A DNA stretch of 64,000 nucleotides from Beaufortia kweichowensis (lineage: Eukaryota; Chordata; Actinopteri; Cypriniformes; Gastromyzontidae), in NCBI GenBank assembly GCA_019155185.1, contig CM032808.1, forward strand, positions 3,840,492-3,904,491, in the 5' to 3' direction. Both the position numbers and the translations under genes were made by a program. Each line of letters opens with the position of its first letter. The first letter of the stretch is position 1. Positions 46,501-57,425 of this stretch are shown here, piece by piece. The notes beneath the pieces were generated by a model, which ran no database searches, was not told where the DNA came from, and saw only the letters and a list, made by a program, of their open reading frames with translations.

Positions 46501-49500
46501 GCAAATCAGTGCCAAAAAGGCATTGATTATCCTCTCGCGGAAGTAATTTACACGAGCATTTTACACGCATGAGCATTAGTTGTGCACTCGGTTCTTTTTG
46601 GCATTCATTGCCAGCATATCCTCAATTGCTACTGTGCTGTGTTTGTTTGTATGGTATTCGGTCATGGCAGTAGAAGCGGCGCAACAATAACTACAAGTCT
46701 ATAATCCCACCAACTTCGAAGCGGTACTAAAATGCAGTGGAAAACCTGCCGTGCCGTGCCATACTGTACCGTACTATGCAGTGGAAAACCGCCTTTAGCG
46801 GTCCAAAAGTAAATCTGTCAACAAAACAAAAAACAGGCCCACAATTTCCAAGATGTAATTGTAAAAAAGCTACTTTTATGAGATTTTGTTTATTTATATT
46901 ATAACATCTGACGTGATCTAAAAATATTTTATTGATTTTATACAATCAATCAATAAACCATGAGTTAATAAGTGACTTAAATTTCAGACACGGAACAAAA
47001 CTTATGTTTGTAATAAGTATGTTTAAAACTTATTTTTTACTAATTATTAATTTAATGAAATTATTTTAAATAATTTTTATAAGAAATATACGAAAAAATG
47101 CTGTTGCTATATGTAAGATGTCGGCTAAATCTTCAATAATACAGTTTAGCTACTTAAACCACACAGTTTCTCTGCAAAAAACATTAAAAAGAAAACGCAT
47201 AGCAGTATGTAAATACTGCAATACAACCCTAACTGAGACGATTGGGACCAAATTAATCTCTGGGTTTGGAGCCGGTCTTCTCCCCTGTGATTTAATACTA
47301 TTTCGGATGGAAACACTAGGTTGTGGTCGAGACTACCTAACCCGAAACCAAGAAAAGACCAAGACCAGAGGGTGTCGATGTTTAGGTGTTATGTGGGTCT
47401 TTTTTGATGAATTGTAGCCGTGCTGGTCTTGGTTTAGACTCGGTCTCTGCCTGTTTTGGTTTTGTCTTGGTCTCGATACCCTCTGGTCTTGGTCTCGACC
47501 ACAACACTAATGTCTCTTTTCATTTGCATTTTGTGCAGACAGATGCACAATTTAATATTACATTTAAGTTATTTAAACAGACTGTCTGATTAATCTCATG
47601 CATCATTATAAAAAGTGCTTCCATTTATTGACCTTCAGCTCACACAGCTATTACTTTTCACACATTTCTTTTTCAGAAACATGGATGATGCAGGATTAAT
47701 AATCCATCAGTGTTCTTCTTCCCTTTATAGCCTCAGCAACGTTAACTTTCGTTATGCTATTTAAAGTGAAATATTTTTATAATCACAATGACGGACATGC
47801 CCGGCCCCCGAGTACTCAGTACTTGTTTTTTAAACCTGTAGAGTACTCAAAATAGTAAATGGTTAAAAATGCCCATCTCTAGTATGCGAGTAATAATAGC
47901 AGATTTAAATGAGTAAGGTACAAAACAGAAAGCAAGTGAAAAGTGAATAATTCATGATTAATAAGGATAAAGATGGTAAAAAGGCTTTAACTAACCAAGT
48001 TGGTAAGGGGTGAAGCCAACAAGTAGTAGGTTTAGATTTCTAGTAGAGAAAGTAAAGAAAGCCAATGGCAACATGAGAAATTAAAATCTGTGTTACTTGC
48101 AGGTAATTTACATTTAGGCATTTAGCTGACGCTTTTATCCAAAGCGACTATTATTAGCGACAAATATTAGGAGACATATTTTTTTATCTTAGACTAATGA
48201 GATGCAATTAAATGAATATTTTTTAATCTTAGAAATTAAAAAAACTATCACATAATGTGGTAGAGTACATATTTGATGGAAGAGAATCGGGTGGTCATAA
48301 AATATTTTTTACCACAGAAAAGAGAGATCTGGAATTCTCTTCACTAGCCCCAATTATATTAGAGTAAAAGTCTGATTTAGCCTTAGACAATTGATCCTAA
48401 TAATCAGTCCATCCAGGATTTCATTGCTATTTAAAAAAATGTTTTTATAAGTTTTGTGATTGTTTTTTGTAAACAGGATAGCACATTTACCATATTATGT
48501 GCTATATTAGTTGCACAAATATCATACATGACACTAGAAACACATTAATTGCATATGGCTTGTTTATTTTGGTCTCTTTTCACAATGTTAAACCCAGTCT
48601 TCACAAATTTGAAATAATACATTTTTAGACTTTTAGATAGATAGTGTAATCCACCAGTGTAGCTTTAATAGCATGATTAGTTAGGGTGTGTATTATAACC
48701 AAACTCTTACAAACAATGCACATATTAAGCAAATATTAAATATAAGAAAATATTTTGAAGTTATTATATAAACAGTAAAAATCAAAAGTGAAAAGAAGGC
48801 ATTTAAATGCGCACGCAATTAGCATGCAGTGTGTAGAGCGCGGGTGCGTGCTCATTCCACTTGCATTTTAGGGTCAGTGGTTATGTTCAGGGTTGGGTTA
48901 GGGGATATGTAAGTTTTGTTTGAGGGTTAGGGCTTAGTAGGGATGTTGAAGAAGTTTTGAAGATTTGATCAAATAGCAATGAGTGTAGTGTGAAGGGATG
49001 CCCACTTGATGAAGGCAAACATTCATTTTATTATTTCTGAGCAACTGCACTGCATCTCATGTCAATGATTAGAAGAGAACGAGTAAATGATGAAAGAATT
49101 CTCGGCTGACACTTGTTACAGTTCCATCCGGAACGCGAAACATAAGGAACTATTATAACATTTGACCCTGTCTATAACGTCTACAGACGCTCAGAAACAT
49201 GTCAATGATCTTTCGCCGCTATATCTTCTATATCTTTATTTACCGCCATATGTGCTTCATTAACCCCTTTGGTTTCGTGCTTTCCTTTTCTGAGAAAGAC
49301 GCTGATAAATAAATGGACACTTAAGCTGTAACACTGCAGTAAACAAAAATGCAGCAAATGAAAGGTATTTTTATAAAGGTAATTTTATTTTTATTGTTAT
49401 TTAACTCAAACCTCTAAACTACTGTACACCAGGTTTGTGACCGGTTAATATGAAACATGACATTTTATCTACCATTAGCATTATTAATCAGCATGTTGAA

Positions 49501-52500
49501 AGCGTTTAATAATGAATAATGTTCTAATTTTTATATATAATATAATTTTATAATTAGGTATAATTAGTTCTGGCATATTCAATATTTTTAATAGTAGTTT
49601 TGAAATTGATTTTGTCTTTGAAAAACAAGGCAGAACTGTAAAATGTAAGTTTTTTACTATTAAATTTATGCAATGGCGAAACATCTAGCAAAATAAATGA
49701 AAAAATGTGAAAAACCATGTTCGGTATGTGGTATTCAGCCTAGTGTTTCCATAATGTTAGGCTTCGGCCAAGAATTTTCAGAGTTAGGGTTAAGGAACAG
49801 ACTTCGACATAACGTGACGTGAGAAACATCTTTCGTCATGTTTCACTTGCCCTACATATGCATCCTCAAGCATTACAAACTAAATTACATAATAAATTTT
49901 TATAACATCTTTTTAATTTTTATGATTATTTTCTATTATTTTGTGTTCCACAATCGCGAAAAACTGGAGGCACCGAAAAATGTTGAATATGATCAGCAAA
50001 CGTTTGTTTGGGGCCATTGTATAGACTATACAATGGTAGGAATATTGATTTTGGTTGATTTTTAGCGCAATAGATTCATGTATGTTATAGTAGTTCTAGG
50101 ATACTTTCCATTTCTCTTAATGAAGTATCTCTAGACCCTCTTCCCGCCCAGTAGCGCAGGATTTACAGAGAAAAGTGTACCCCGGAGAAACAGGCTGGTT
50201 AAGATGAAAGAAATCATCATGCTTCTGCCAAGTCTTAGTTAAACAGAGGAAATCAAACTTACAGTCAGACAGCAAGTCATGCACCAGAGATACTTATTAG
50301 AGAGTGATCGCACGTTGAATAATCCAAAGGATAGATTATTTTTACATGTATCATTTCCAATAATCTGGAATCTTCATAGTTGTTTCCAGAGGCACTGTAG
50401 TCAGCGTAAATACACAGATAGATGATAGATTGTGAAAAGGAGCATAATCGGTCACTTTTAAGCTGCTTTATAGGTTATAATATTAGTCTTAGGGGTCCAC
50501 AGAATGTCTTTTCGAAGTTTCTGTCCAAAATACAACACAGATCGTTTACTATATCATGCCCTAAATATCAATGCCATGTTTTTGGTGTGTGCGTCTGAGT
50601 TGGCTTGATCTCTGCCCCCTTTTGGAAGAGAGAGCACGGAGAACGTGTGTGTGCGGTACTTATCCACTGCATCTTCAGAGGCTCAGTTGTCAGGAGTAAA
50701 TAAAGACTTTTCTCTTCATTCTTGCATCCAGCAACACAACACATGAAACACGTTTGTTTACGAGACATTCTTGTCACTACAGCTGCCTATATCAGCATAG
50801 CGCAAAAGAAAAGACTTGCAGAGACAGGTATTGATCCCGGGTTTCCGGTGTAGAAGCTAGTAGCTGCACAATTCTGGATAAATTGAGAATCACAGTTTTT
50901 TGTTTCAAATGGAGATCACGATTCCGAAAAGCAAATAAATGTTGTTTCATTTAACCTGTTAACTGTCACTGTTCCTCAGGAGAAACACTTATGTTATTTC
51001 CCTATTCACTTTAATATTTCATAGTTGAATTTTATTCTAATGATGACAAACTATAAATTGATATAAAGGTATAAGACTCGAGGTGAAATATTTGACAATT
51101 TTTATAACAATAAACATGAGCAAATAATTAATAAAAAAAAGTTAATGTTACATGGCTCGAAACAAACTTTTTAACTTTTGGAGCACATCGTAATTTACTC
51201 TCCCCTCCAGTTGTTCCAAACCTGTGTAAGGTTTAGTTACTAACTTTCATTAAAATATCTTTTTTGTACTCTGTTCAACAAAGAAATTTATACAGGTTTG
51301 GAACAATTGGAGTGTGAGTAAATAATGATAAAAAAAGTGTGAACTATCCCTTTAAATTGTATGTTTGAGGCAAAAGTTCTCATATCACACTGTCAATCAT
51401 CTTTTCTGCTTCATCTCAATTTGCTCACCATAACCTTCATAGAAACTGTTGAAACTACATCACATCATGTTATGCATAAACACATCATGTTATGCTTATT
51501 GTGTCTTTTGACCAAAAGGGTCACAATTTCAAGCCCTGTGTTACTGTAATTTATAAAATACCTAAAATGACCTGGCTCACGTTCTGCAACCATTCCATTC
51601 CAACTCTTACACAAAAAATGCAATGGAAAAGTAGCGCAGTGGAATGGAAAATGTGTTTTATTCTACTTTCTCTGCTTCAGTGGTAGCACCAACACAGATT
51701 TAAACATTATGATTTTAGTCAGAGGTTTAATAGACACAGGAAAATCATTGACATTTATGAATCAGGTCATTTGGGTGTTTGAGATCACGGTCTTTTATCG
51801 ATTAATCGTGCAGCTCTAGTAGTAGTAAATCTTACCGCTACACCACCCAGCCACATGACAATTTACCTGCTGCTTACACTCTTGTAGTCTGTCTTGGCAG
51901 TCTGTCTTGGTGTACAGCTTACTGGGGCGGAAACTATCATAATACAGCTGTGTCCCTCTAACACAGATTGGCTGGATATAGCAGCCGGTTGTAAATGATG
52001 TAGGATGTATGCATTAGCCCCATCAAAGCGTTTTGTTAGACTGTGGCGGTTTTATGACAAACACTACTGACAAACATTAATGTTTAAACAACTTATGAAA
52101 GTTGATATTCCATAATAGTTCTACTTTAAAACAACACTACAATTTAACTACTAACTACTCGGCTAATAGCGCCAGCGTTCACCCCAGAAGGGGTACAATT
52201 CAATATGATTTTACCTAGCCCTATTGTCTATACTGATTTGAAACTAACCTCATCATCATGCACTATAATAGTAAAATCCTGACCAAATGGTCTAAAGTAA
52301 TTTGGTGTTCCAGGCTCCAAGTCATCAAAGCTGTTCAGTTTCTACATTTTATAGTATATATTATACTACGAATCTTATACAGTGGTTGTAAAATTTACAT
52401 TATTACATTACATCTAAAGGTCGTAATGAGCCCCTGAAGAAAGACAAGCCAAAGTGGAAGAGTGACTACCCCATGACAGAGGGCCAGCTCCGCAGTAAGA

Positions 52501-53713
52501 GAGATGAATTCTGGGACACGGCTCCAGCATTTGAGGGACGGAAGGAGATCTGGGATGCCCTGAAAGCTGCCGCTGTGGCTTTGGAGTGTAATGATCAAGA
52601 GCTGGCTCAGGCTATAGTGGATGGAGCCAACATCACATTACCACATGGTAAGAGTCTTTACACTTACATGGCTGGTGAAACAACTGAAATAAGAAAATTG
52701 TCAGTTTAATCCTCCTTTTGTACTTCCAAACCTGGTAACAATAAATTTGAATAGAAGTCAGAGACCGCATAACATAATGCTTTGACAAGATACCAGCAGT
52801 TGATTTCAACCACCTGGTTTTCACTTTCATTATTATTTACTTATGTAAATCAGTGTTTCCTATCCCAGAACTGAAGTACACCGTTACCGTACATTTTGCA
52901 TATCTCCCTGACACACCCAATTCCTGATTAGCTGATAAGTTGAATCTGGTGTGTCAGATGAGAGAGACGTGCAAAATGTGTAGGACTTGGGGTGCTCCAG
53001 GACTGTGTTTGGAGTATCTGGTTTAAATACCTCATGGATTACCTTGTTCATATGAACCCAAAAGGATAAAAAAATTGTCCGTAAAGGCCGTTGTCTGCAC
53101 AGTATGTGCCAATGTGGCCATTTGTGGTAGAGTGGTAGGGTGCCATTCCAGACATTATTTCTGAGTTTGAGGTGGAAAATATCCTAAATCCGAGGTGTCT
53201 GGAACACAGCATTAGACGAGCAAAATATTTTAAGGATGGTACTTACCATTGATAAATATAGCAAGATATAGCATTGTTGTTTATTTACACTATCGTTAAA
53301 AGCTGTTTGTACTTCCAACCATTCTAGGATCCCTGACTGAGTGTTATGATGAACTCGGTAATCGGTACCAGCTACCAGTATATTGCCTGGCACCGCCTGT
53401 TAATCTTATTACAGAGAGAGGTGAGGAAGACCTGTCTGACAACCTTGAGCCCCAGACATCACAGAAGAAAGAATTTCAGCTGAAGGTACGCCTCTCCACT
53501 GGCAAAGACCTCCGGTTGAATGCCAGCATGGCAGACACCATCGGCCTGCTCAAAAAGCAACTACATGCTCAGGAAGACATTGATGTGGCACATCAGCGCT
53601 GGTTCTTCTCTGGGAAGCTGCTCACAGACAAGACTCGCCTGCAGGATACCAAGATCCAGAAGGACTTTGTTATCCAGGTCATTGTGAACCAGCCGTCAAC
53701 AACAAACCACTAA
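40517..53713 (+). CDS. ubtd1: Ubiquitin domain-containing protein 1
   Basis: Three coding exons, 40517-40589, 52420-52647 and 53328-53713, all GT-AG with matching phases, give 228 codons (human 227). The N-terminus MGGCVGRE keeps the Gly2 and Cys4 of the human start, a pattern compatible with N-acylation (inference). Residues 35-130 hold the conserved UBTD region (YPMTEGQLRSKRDEFWDTAP, then CYDELGNRYQLP). Residues 149-222 are the ubiquitin-like domain (FQLKVRLSTGKDLRLNAS ... QRWFFSGKLL ... IQKDFVIQVIVNQ). Members bind UBE2D-type E2 enzymes and affect stability of regulators such as p53. Intron 1 is 11.8 kb and mostly transposons, with no visible damage to the gene. The first residues of exon 1 are not needed to identify it; exons 2 and 3 are unambiguous. 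The a/b paralogue is not resolved. Confidence 0.95.
42119..42594. mobile_element. Small hAT-like element rich in 'tatcgat/atcgtatcg' words
   Basis: The ends TAGGAGTGTGCTCAG and (inverted) TAGGGCTGTGTATCA carry subterminal atacatcgtcat / tatcgtatcgtg repeats. The flanks tgtagtac and tataatac agree at six of eight positions. Nested in the 41941-44713 element. Confidence 0.6.
42610..44048. mobile_element. Foldback element: 1.44 kb palindrome with about 0.6 kb arms
   Basis: The left arm begins TATGGAGTCAAATTAATGCC and the right arm ends in its exact complement. Arms run 42610 to about 43231 and about 43436 to 44048, leaving a centre of about 205 bases. A 6-bp duplication GTTTCA flanks the element (42604-42609, 44049-44054). 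The arms contain tandem-like ttgcaaa-caaaaataaag units. They differ in places: the right arm has a tgacgatgacgtgtttcacg segment that the left lacks. No transposase. Nested in the 41941-44713 hAT. Confidence 0.85.
46069..47509. mobile_element. hAT element with 'ggtctcgagacc' arms and perfect 8-bp duplication
   Basis: The ends TAGTGTTGTaG and CaACAACACTA are flanked by ATGTCTCT on both sides (46061-46068 and 47510-47517). Subterminal regions are runs of ggtcttggtctcgagacc words in opposite orientation. It is inserted into the 45600-47882 copy: the related copy at about 54780 shows acgtctctttt with no insertion. It carries a further insertion at 46176-46794. Confidence 0.85.
46176..46794. mobile_element. 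Harbinger-like MITE
   Basis: The ends TGGCGCTTTTCCACTGCATG and (inverted) AGGCGGTTTTCCACTGCATA continue identically through gtacggtacagtatggc. They are flanked by TTA on both sides (46173-46175, 46795-46797), the 3-bp duplication typical of PIF/Harbinger elements. No ORF. A decayed piece of the same interior lies at 45893-46005. Confidence 0.7.
48105..48178 (-). repeat. LINE/SINE 3' tail fragment
   Basis: tttacatttaggcatttagctgacgcttttatcc and the following ccaaagcgact are nearly identical to 2990-3030. It is a tail-only fragment shared by the L2-like LINE and its SINE partner. It lies in ubtd1 intron 1. Confidence 0.7.
50861..51818. mobile_element. hAT-like element interrupting a tRNA-like sequence
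   Basis: The ends TAGCTGCACAATTC and (inverted) TAGAGCTGCACGATTAATCG share the subterminal words gagatcacgatt / gagatcacggtc. On the - strand the right flank reads GGGTGGTGTAGCGGTAAG (box A-like, 51820-51850) and the left flank GGGATCAATACC (box B-like, about 50828-50840). This suggests a tRNA-derived SINE was split. A TTTAAAGGGATAGTTCAC-family MITE remnant lies inside at 51190-51356. No clear target duplication. Confidence 0.5.
52855..53020. repeat. Decayed hAT-like MITE in ubtd1 intron 2
   Basis: The edges agtgtttcctatcccagaac and (inverted) tccaaacacagtcctggag resemble the termini of the MITE at 1397-1592, with gtgtgtcag and ctgacacac words in the arms. Degenerate. Confidence 0.45.
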
Positions 53714-54303
53714 GATATAGTTGGCAAATTAGAGAACCAAACCAAAGTGGTTATGGTAAAAGAATTTCAAACACACAAAACTTTTGCACAAGAAATGGAG
53801 ACTTCAAGAGGATAGGACACTGTGTGGTTCTTCTTGATTGTCGAAGAGTGAAATTGAAAAATTCAAATGAAAACAATTAAACACCATGATTTACAGCCAT
53901 ACACTGATTGAGTCCTTAAATCAAACAGCTGGGAAAGCAAGTAAACCAACTTAATGGGTTGCGTCTGTGTTAACTTAAGCAAAAGTGCCAACATGTATAG
54001 CTGCAGTGGTAAAAAAAAAACACTGCTTTCAGTCCATTGTCTATGCATATCCTGCATTAGGAGTATTACATTTACATGGTCTTTTAAACGTAATTTTACC
54101 TTCTAAGATAAACTTAGGTTGAGCTTAATTTTGCACACTTTAAAAAGATTCTTAGTATGGTTGTTCCCTGAAAGAAGAGTAGATGGTTCTTAAATGCTGT
54201 TTTTATTCCGATTATTCAGTCTGAAAGTTGTACGTTTTTAAAAACAATGCAGCCAGACTCACAAACACATGCTTTGTAGCTGATGTCTTTGAACACAATC
54301 CAG

Positions 54304-55142
54304 TAGGGATGGGCACGAGTACCTGAGTACTCCAGTGATAAGACATAATATTAACAATCGATCATGAAAATAAAGATTATGTTAGTCTAAAAAATAAATA
54401 TCTTAACTTTTTTTTTTATTTCTGATTAGTTATGGCATCATTTTAGCTGGTAAGTCCAATGCATTGTCATCTCACCTTTAAGAAATAATGTCAAGTGATA
54501 CAGTATCGCTGATACCAGAGACACAAACACGAACGTACAATAACATATTTTAGTGTCAGACAAGACACCTGGTGCAGGCAGGTGAAGACAACATATCTAA
54601 TTGCAGAAATTTCAGCAAAAGACTAGCAGCCTGTTAATATTGTTGAGGATAAGTATTTAAAGGTTTATTTCTATCTAGGCTGTCTGAATAATCTAATGTA
54701 AAAGCATCATATAAAAAGCACTTTAGTTTACTGGTGTTCAAGTACTCTTCAGCTTTATCTCACAGCTATTTCTTTTCAGACGTCTCTTTTTACGTGCATT
54801 TTGTGCAGATGCACATTATAATTTTACATTTATACTGTGTATTTAGGCTGTGTGATCATTCTCTTATAGAATGTGTCCTACAGAAAGTGCTTTAGTTTAC
54901 TTGTGTTCTTCCACTCTTCAGCTTCACCTCACACAGCTATTTATTTTCAAATTTTCTATTTCAAAAACATTGATGCATTATTAATAATCCAGCCGTAAAA
55001 CACACCGTTATATTAACATTATCGTTAAGGCATTTTAATAAAATCTTTATCACCAGGACGCACACAAACCTGCCCCATTCCTGAGTGCTAATGTTTTTCA
55101 AACCTGCTGAAAATTAAAAACAGTCAAACTTGCCCATCCCTA
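54304..55142. mobile_element. hAT element inside the ubtd1 3' UTR
   Basis: The ends TAGGGATGGGCA and TGCCCATCCCTA are exact inverted repeats. The flanks CAATCCAG (54296-54303) and CCATCCAG (55143-55150) match at seven of eight positions. It is 839 bases, without a transposase ORF. It lies downstream of the ubtd1 stop and before the likely polyadenylation signal, so it is probably transcribed as part of the UTR. It is the uninterrupted relative of 45600-47882. Confidence 0.85.
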
Positions 55143-56155
55143 CCATCCAGTACTTGCTATGCAATCTAAAACAACAGGGAACAATGCTAATATCATTCAC
55201 TTTTCAGTAGATATATCTTATATTATTCTTTTTTTATAAAGATTACTGCAAGGCCTGTGACAGGAGGCACCGCCTACATGTCTGATTGTGTTGTGTTAAT
55301 TAATTGCTCAAAAACACTTTGCACAAGGATGCAGTGATAATATCTTGGAATGCAACAGCATCTTTATCTCCCTGGATTATCAAACCTCAGTGCTCTGCTT
55401 GGTGAGCCATCCTGTAGATTTCAGATCATCTTAGATGAAACACTGCTGCCTCTTTAAGGAAGATTGGTGCACTATTAATTCACTGGCTTTCTGATTTCCA
55501 TTGTGTTAATTATTTTTGCTGGAGGCCTTAGACTGTATTTTATACGCTTTTATTCCAATGTACACTCTGCTTATTTTTAAATGACCTAAAGTAACACTTT
55601 TTTAACTGATTTATTTAATCTTTTAAAGTGGCATTACAATCTTTAAATGGCTGTTAATACACTGTTTATAGTGTATTGCTAAACAGTATGCACATGGTAT
55701 AGAATACCATGAGAATCAATTTTAAAATGTCAAATTGTATAAGCATTAGTTATCTTTGCTTCATGGTTGCACAGCTCCAAACATTCAATTTATAATGCTG
55801 GTGTATGATAATGTTGATAAAAAGGTATTTTCTGCTTTTAAATAGATGGCTTTCACTTGCAGTTGTGCACACCAGTTAGAAACTGTGCATTACCTCAACA
55901 GCAATTGTTCCTCATTTCCCAAACTTGTTTATTATACACATCTCTTTTTTTTCTTGTCTACATTCTACATGATGCTATTTCTTCTCATGCTTTCTCTGTT
56001 ACTTTTTTAAATTTACGTTGGTGTAAATACACCTTTTGATTAATGGAGTAATTACATGTTTGTAAATTGTGATAGATATGTTATCATCCTAAACTTGTCA
56101 AAATCATATTGTGAGTCAAGGTCTCTCAACAATGTTTCTGACATACTTTGGCAAA

Positions 56156-56161
56156 AATAAA
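56156..56161 (+). terminator. Candidate ubtd1 polyadenylation signal
   Basis: AATAAA followed by a T-rich ctttttttctgtgg stretch, about 2.4 kb after the ubtd1 stop. A long 3' UTR is plausible; nearer signals may also be used. Confidence 0.4.
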
Positions 56162-56631
56162 CTTTTTTTCTGTGGTAATCAAAAGCAACCGTTTATGTAA
56201 CTTTTGTCTCATTCGTAATATTCTTTAAAATCCCTTACTCTCAATCAAATGCTCTATAAAAGCATCACAGCATCAGGTATATAGAAGAACTTTCATTCAC
56301 AAAGAATCTCACAGAACCTCACTGCCATTGTCACAATTTATGTGCACTGTTAAGAATACTTCAGTACAAGATTGTGTAGTCTTTTAATAATACTTAACAC
56401 GCAACCTTTTTCCAGTGAAGTCTGTGTGACCTCTTGCTGTCTTGATGATCAAGCAGCAGAACCTGAAACCCTTATGCAGTGATAAATCCAAGTAAATGTA
56501 CTGGAGTTGCTGCTCACATCAGGCCTGTTTTGCAGTTACATACTAGCAGTGTTGTTGCCATTTATTGTAAGCTACCCCACAGTAAGCTACTGCAATGGCT
56601 GTTTACAGATATTTACTGTTGTGTGGCAGTT

Positions 56632-56766
56632 GCAGTCCCAGTACCAGCAGGAAACAACTGAGGTGCCCTTGAGCAAGACATCTTACCACTAATTGCTCCC
56701 CGTGTCCCACTTGTCACTTGTAAGTCGCTTTGGATAAAAGCATCTAATAAATTAATAAATGTAAAT
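56632..56766 (+). mobile_element. 5'-truncated SINE, same family as 837-990
   Basis: cccagtaccagcaggaaacaactgaggtgcc matches the body of the first SINE, and the tail ttggataaaagcatctaat ends in taaatgtaaat. The tRNA head is missing. It retains an extra gagcaagacatcttaccact segment that the first copy has lost. Confidence 0.75.
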
Positions 56767-57234
56767 TTACCATATAAACTACACCTTCAGCTACAGTAAG
56801 TGTAGAGCAGACTGTTTAATTATAACTTTATTTATACTTTCAGTTTAATATACAATGATTTAACTCCCATTATAGAAATTGACTTACTGTTTTGTTAATA
56901 ATGTTTTTAGTTTGAATTTCACTATGCCAGTAGACTTCATCAAGGGCAGTTATTAAAAGGGTTAAAGTAATAAATGCAATAGAGGAACATAGTATGAGAT
57001 CTGCTGCTTATATTTGAAAGAGTTACACAAACTTGCCCACGTGTTTTACATGTGTCCACGTGTTGTGATGACAGATTTACCGCACATAGTAAAGAGGGAC
57101 ATTAAACACTGTTAGTTTTGCTTTTCCCCTATATTTATAGATGTAGATGCAGATGCTTTGTCTTCAGCATTTAATTTAAACTAAGTTAATTGTTTGACTG
57201 GATTTATTTATTGTTTGCATGTTGTTCAGTGCAT

Positions 57235-57425
57235 TCAAAAAGTGTTCTCTTAACTCTCATTAACTTACAGGCATTTCTAAAATGCTATTTTAACTTTTTC
57301 ATTATGGGGTACGGAATGTAAGTTATTGAGGAAAAATGAATTTAAATTATTGTAGTATCAGGCTGTAACAACAAAATTGACCCTAAGTAAAGGGTGTCTG
57401 AATACTTTCTGAATGCACTATTTTT
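57235..57425. mobile_element. Tc1-derived short element
   Basis: The left edge cagtgcattcaaaaagtgttc and right edge gggtgtctgaatactttctgaatgcact are inverted relatives of a fish Tc1 terminus (cagtgcattcagaaagtatt type). Only about 190 bases remain, with no transposase. Confidence 0.55.

Larger units (their letters stand above)
45600..47882. mobile_element. hAT-family copy interrupted by two later insertions
   Basis: The right part 47510-47882 aligns by eye with 54780-55142 of the intact relative in the ubtd1 3' UTR (gcattttgtgcag, ctcacacagctatt, ttaataatcca, ending CCCATCTCTA against CCCATCCCTA). The left part shares gagtactc and gatcgatc words (from about 45617). The left terminus is not clear. 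It lies in ubtd1 intron 1. Confidence 0.65.

Noticed and set aside
46974..47420. Small ORFs inside the ggtctcgag-armed hAT
   Set aside because: No similarity to a transposase, and they lie in repeat-derived sequence.
48870..48960. Interstitial telomere-like TTAGGG
   Set aside because: Only scattered ggttaggg/gggttag words with no tandem array.
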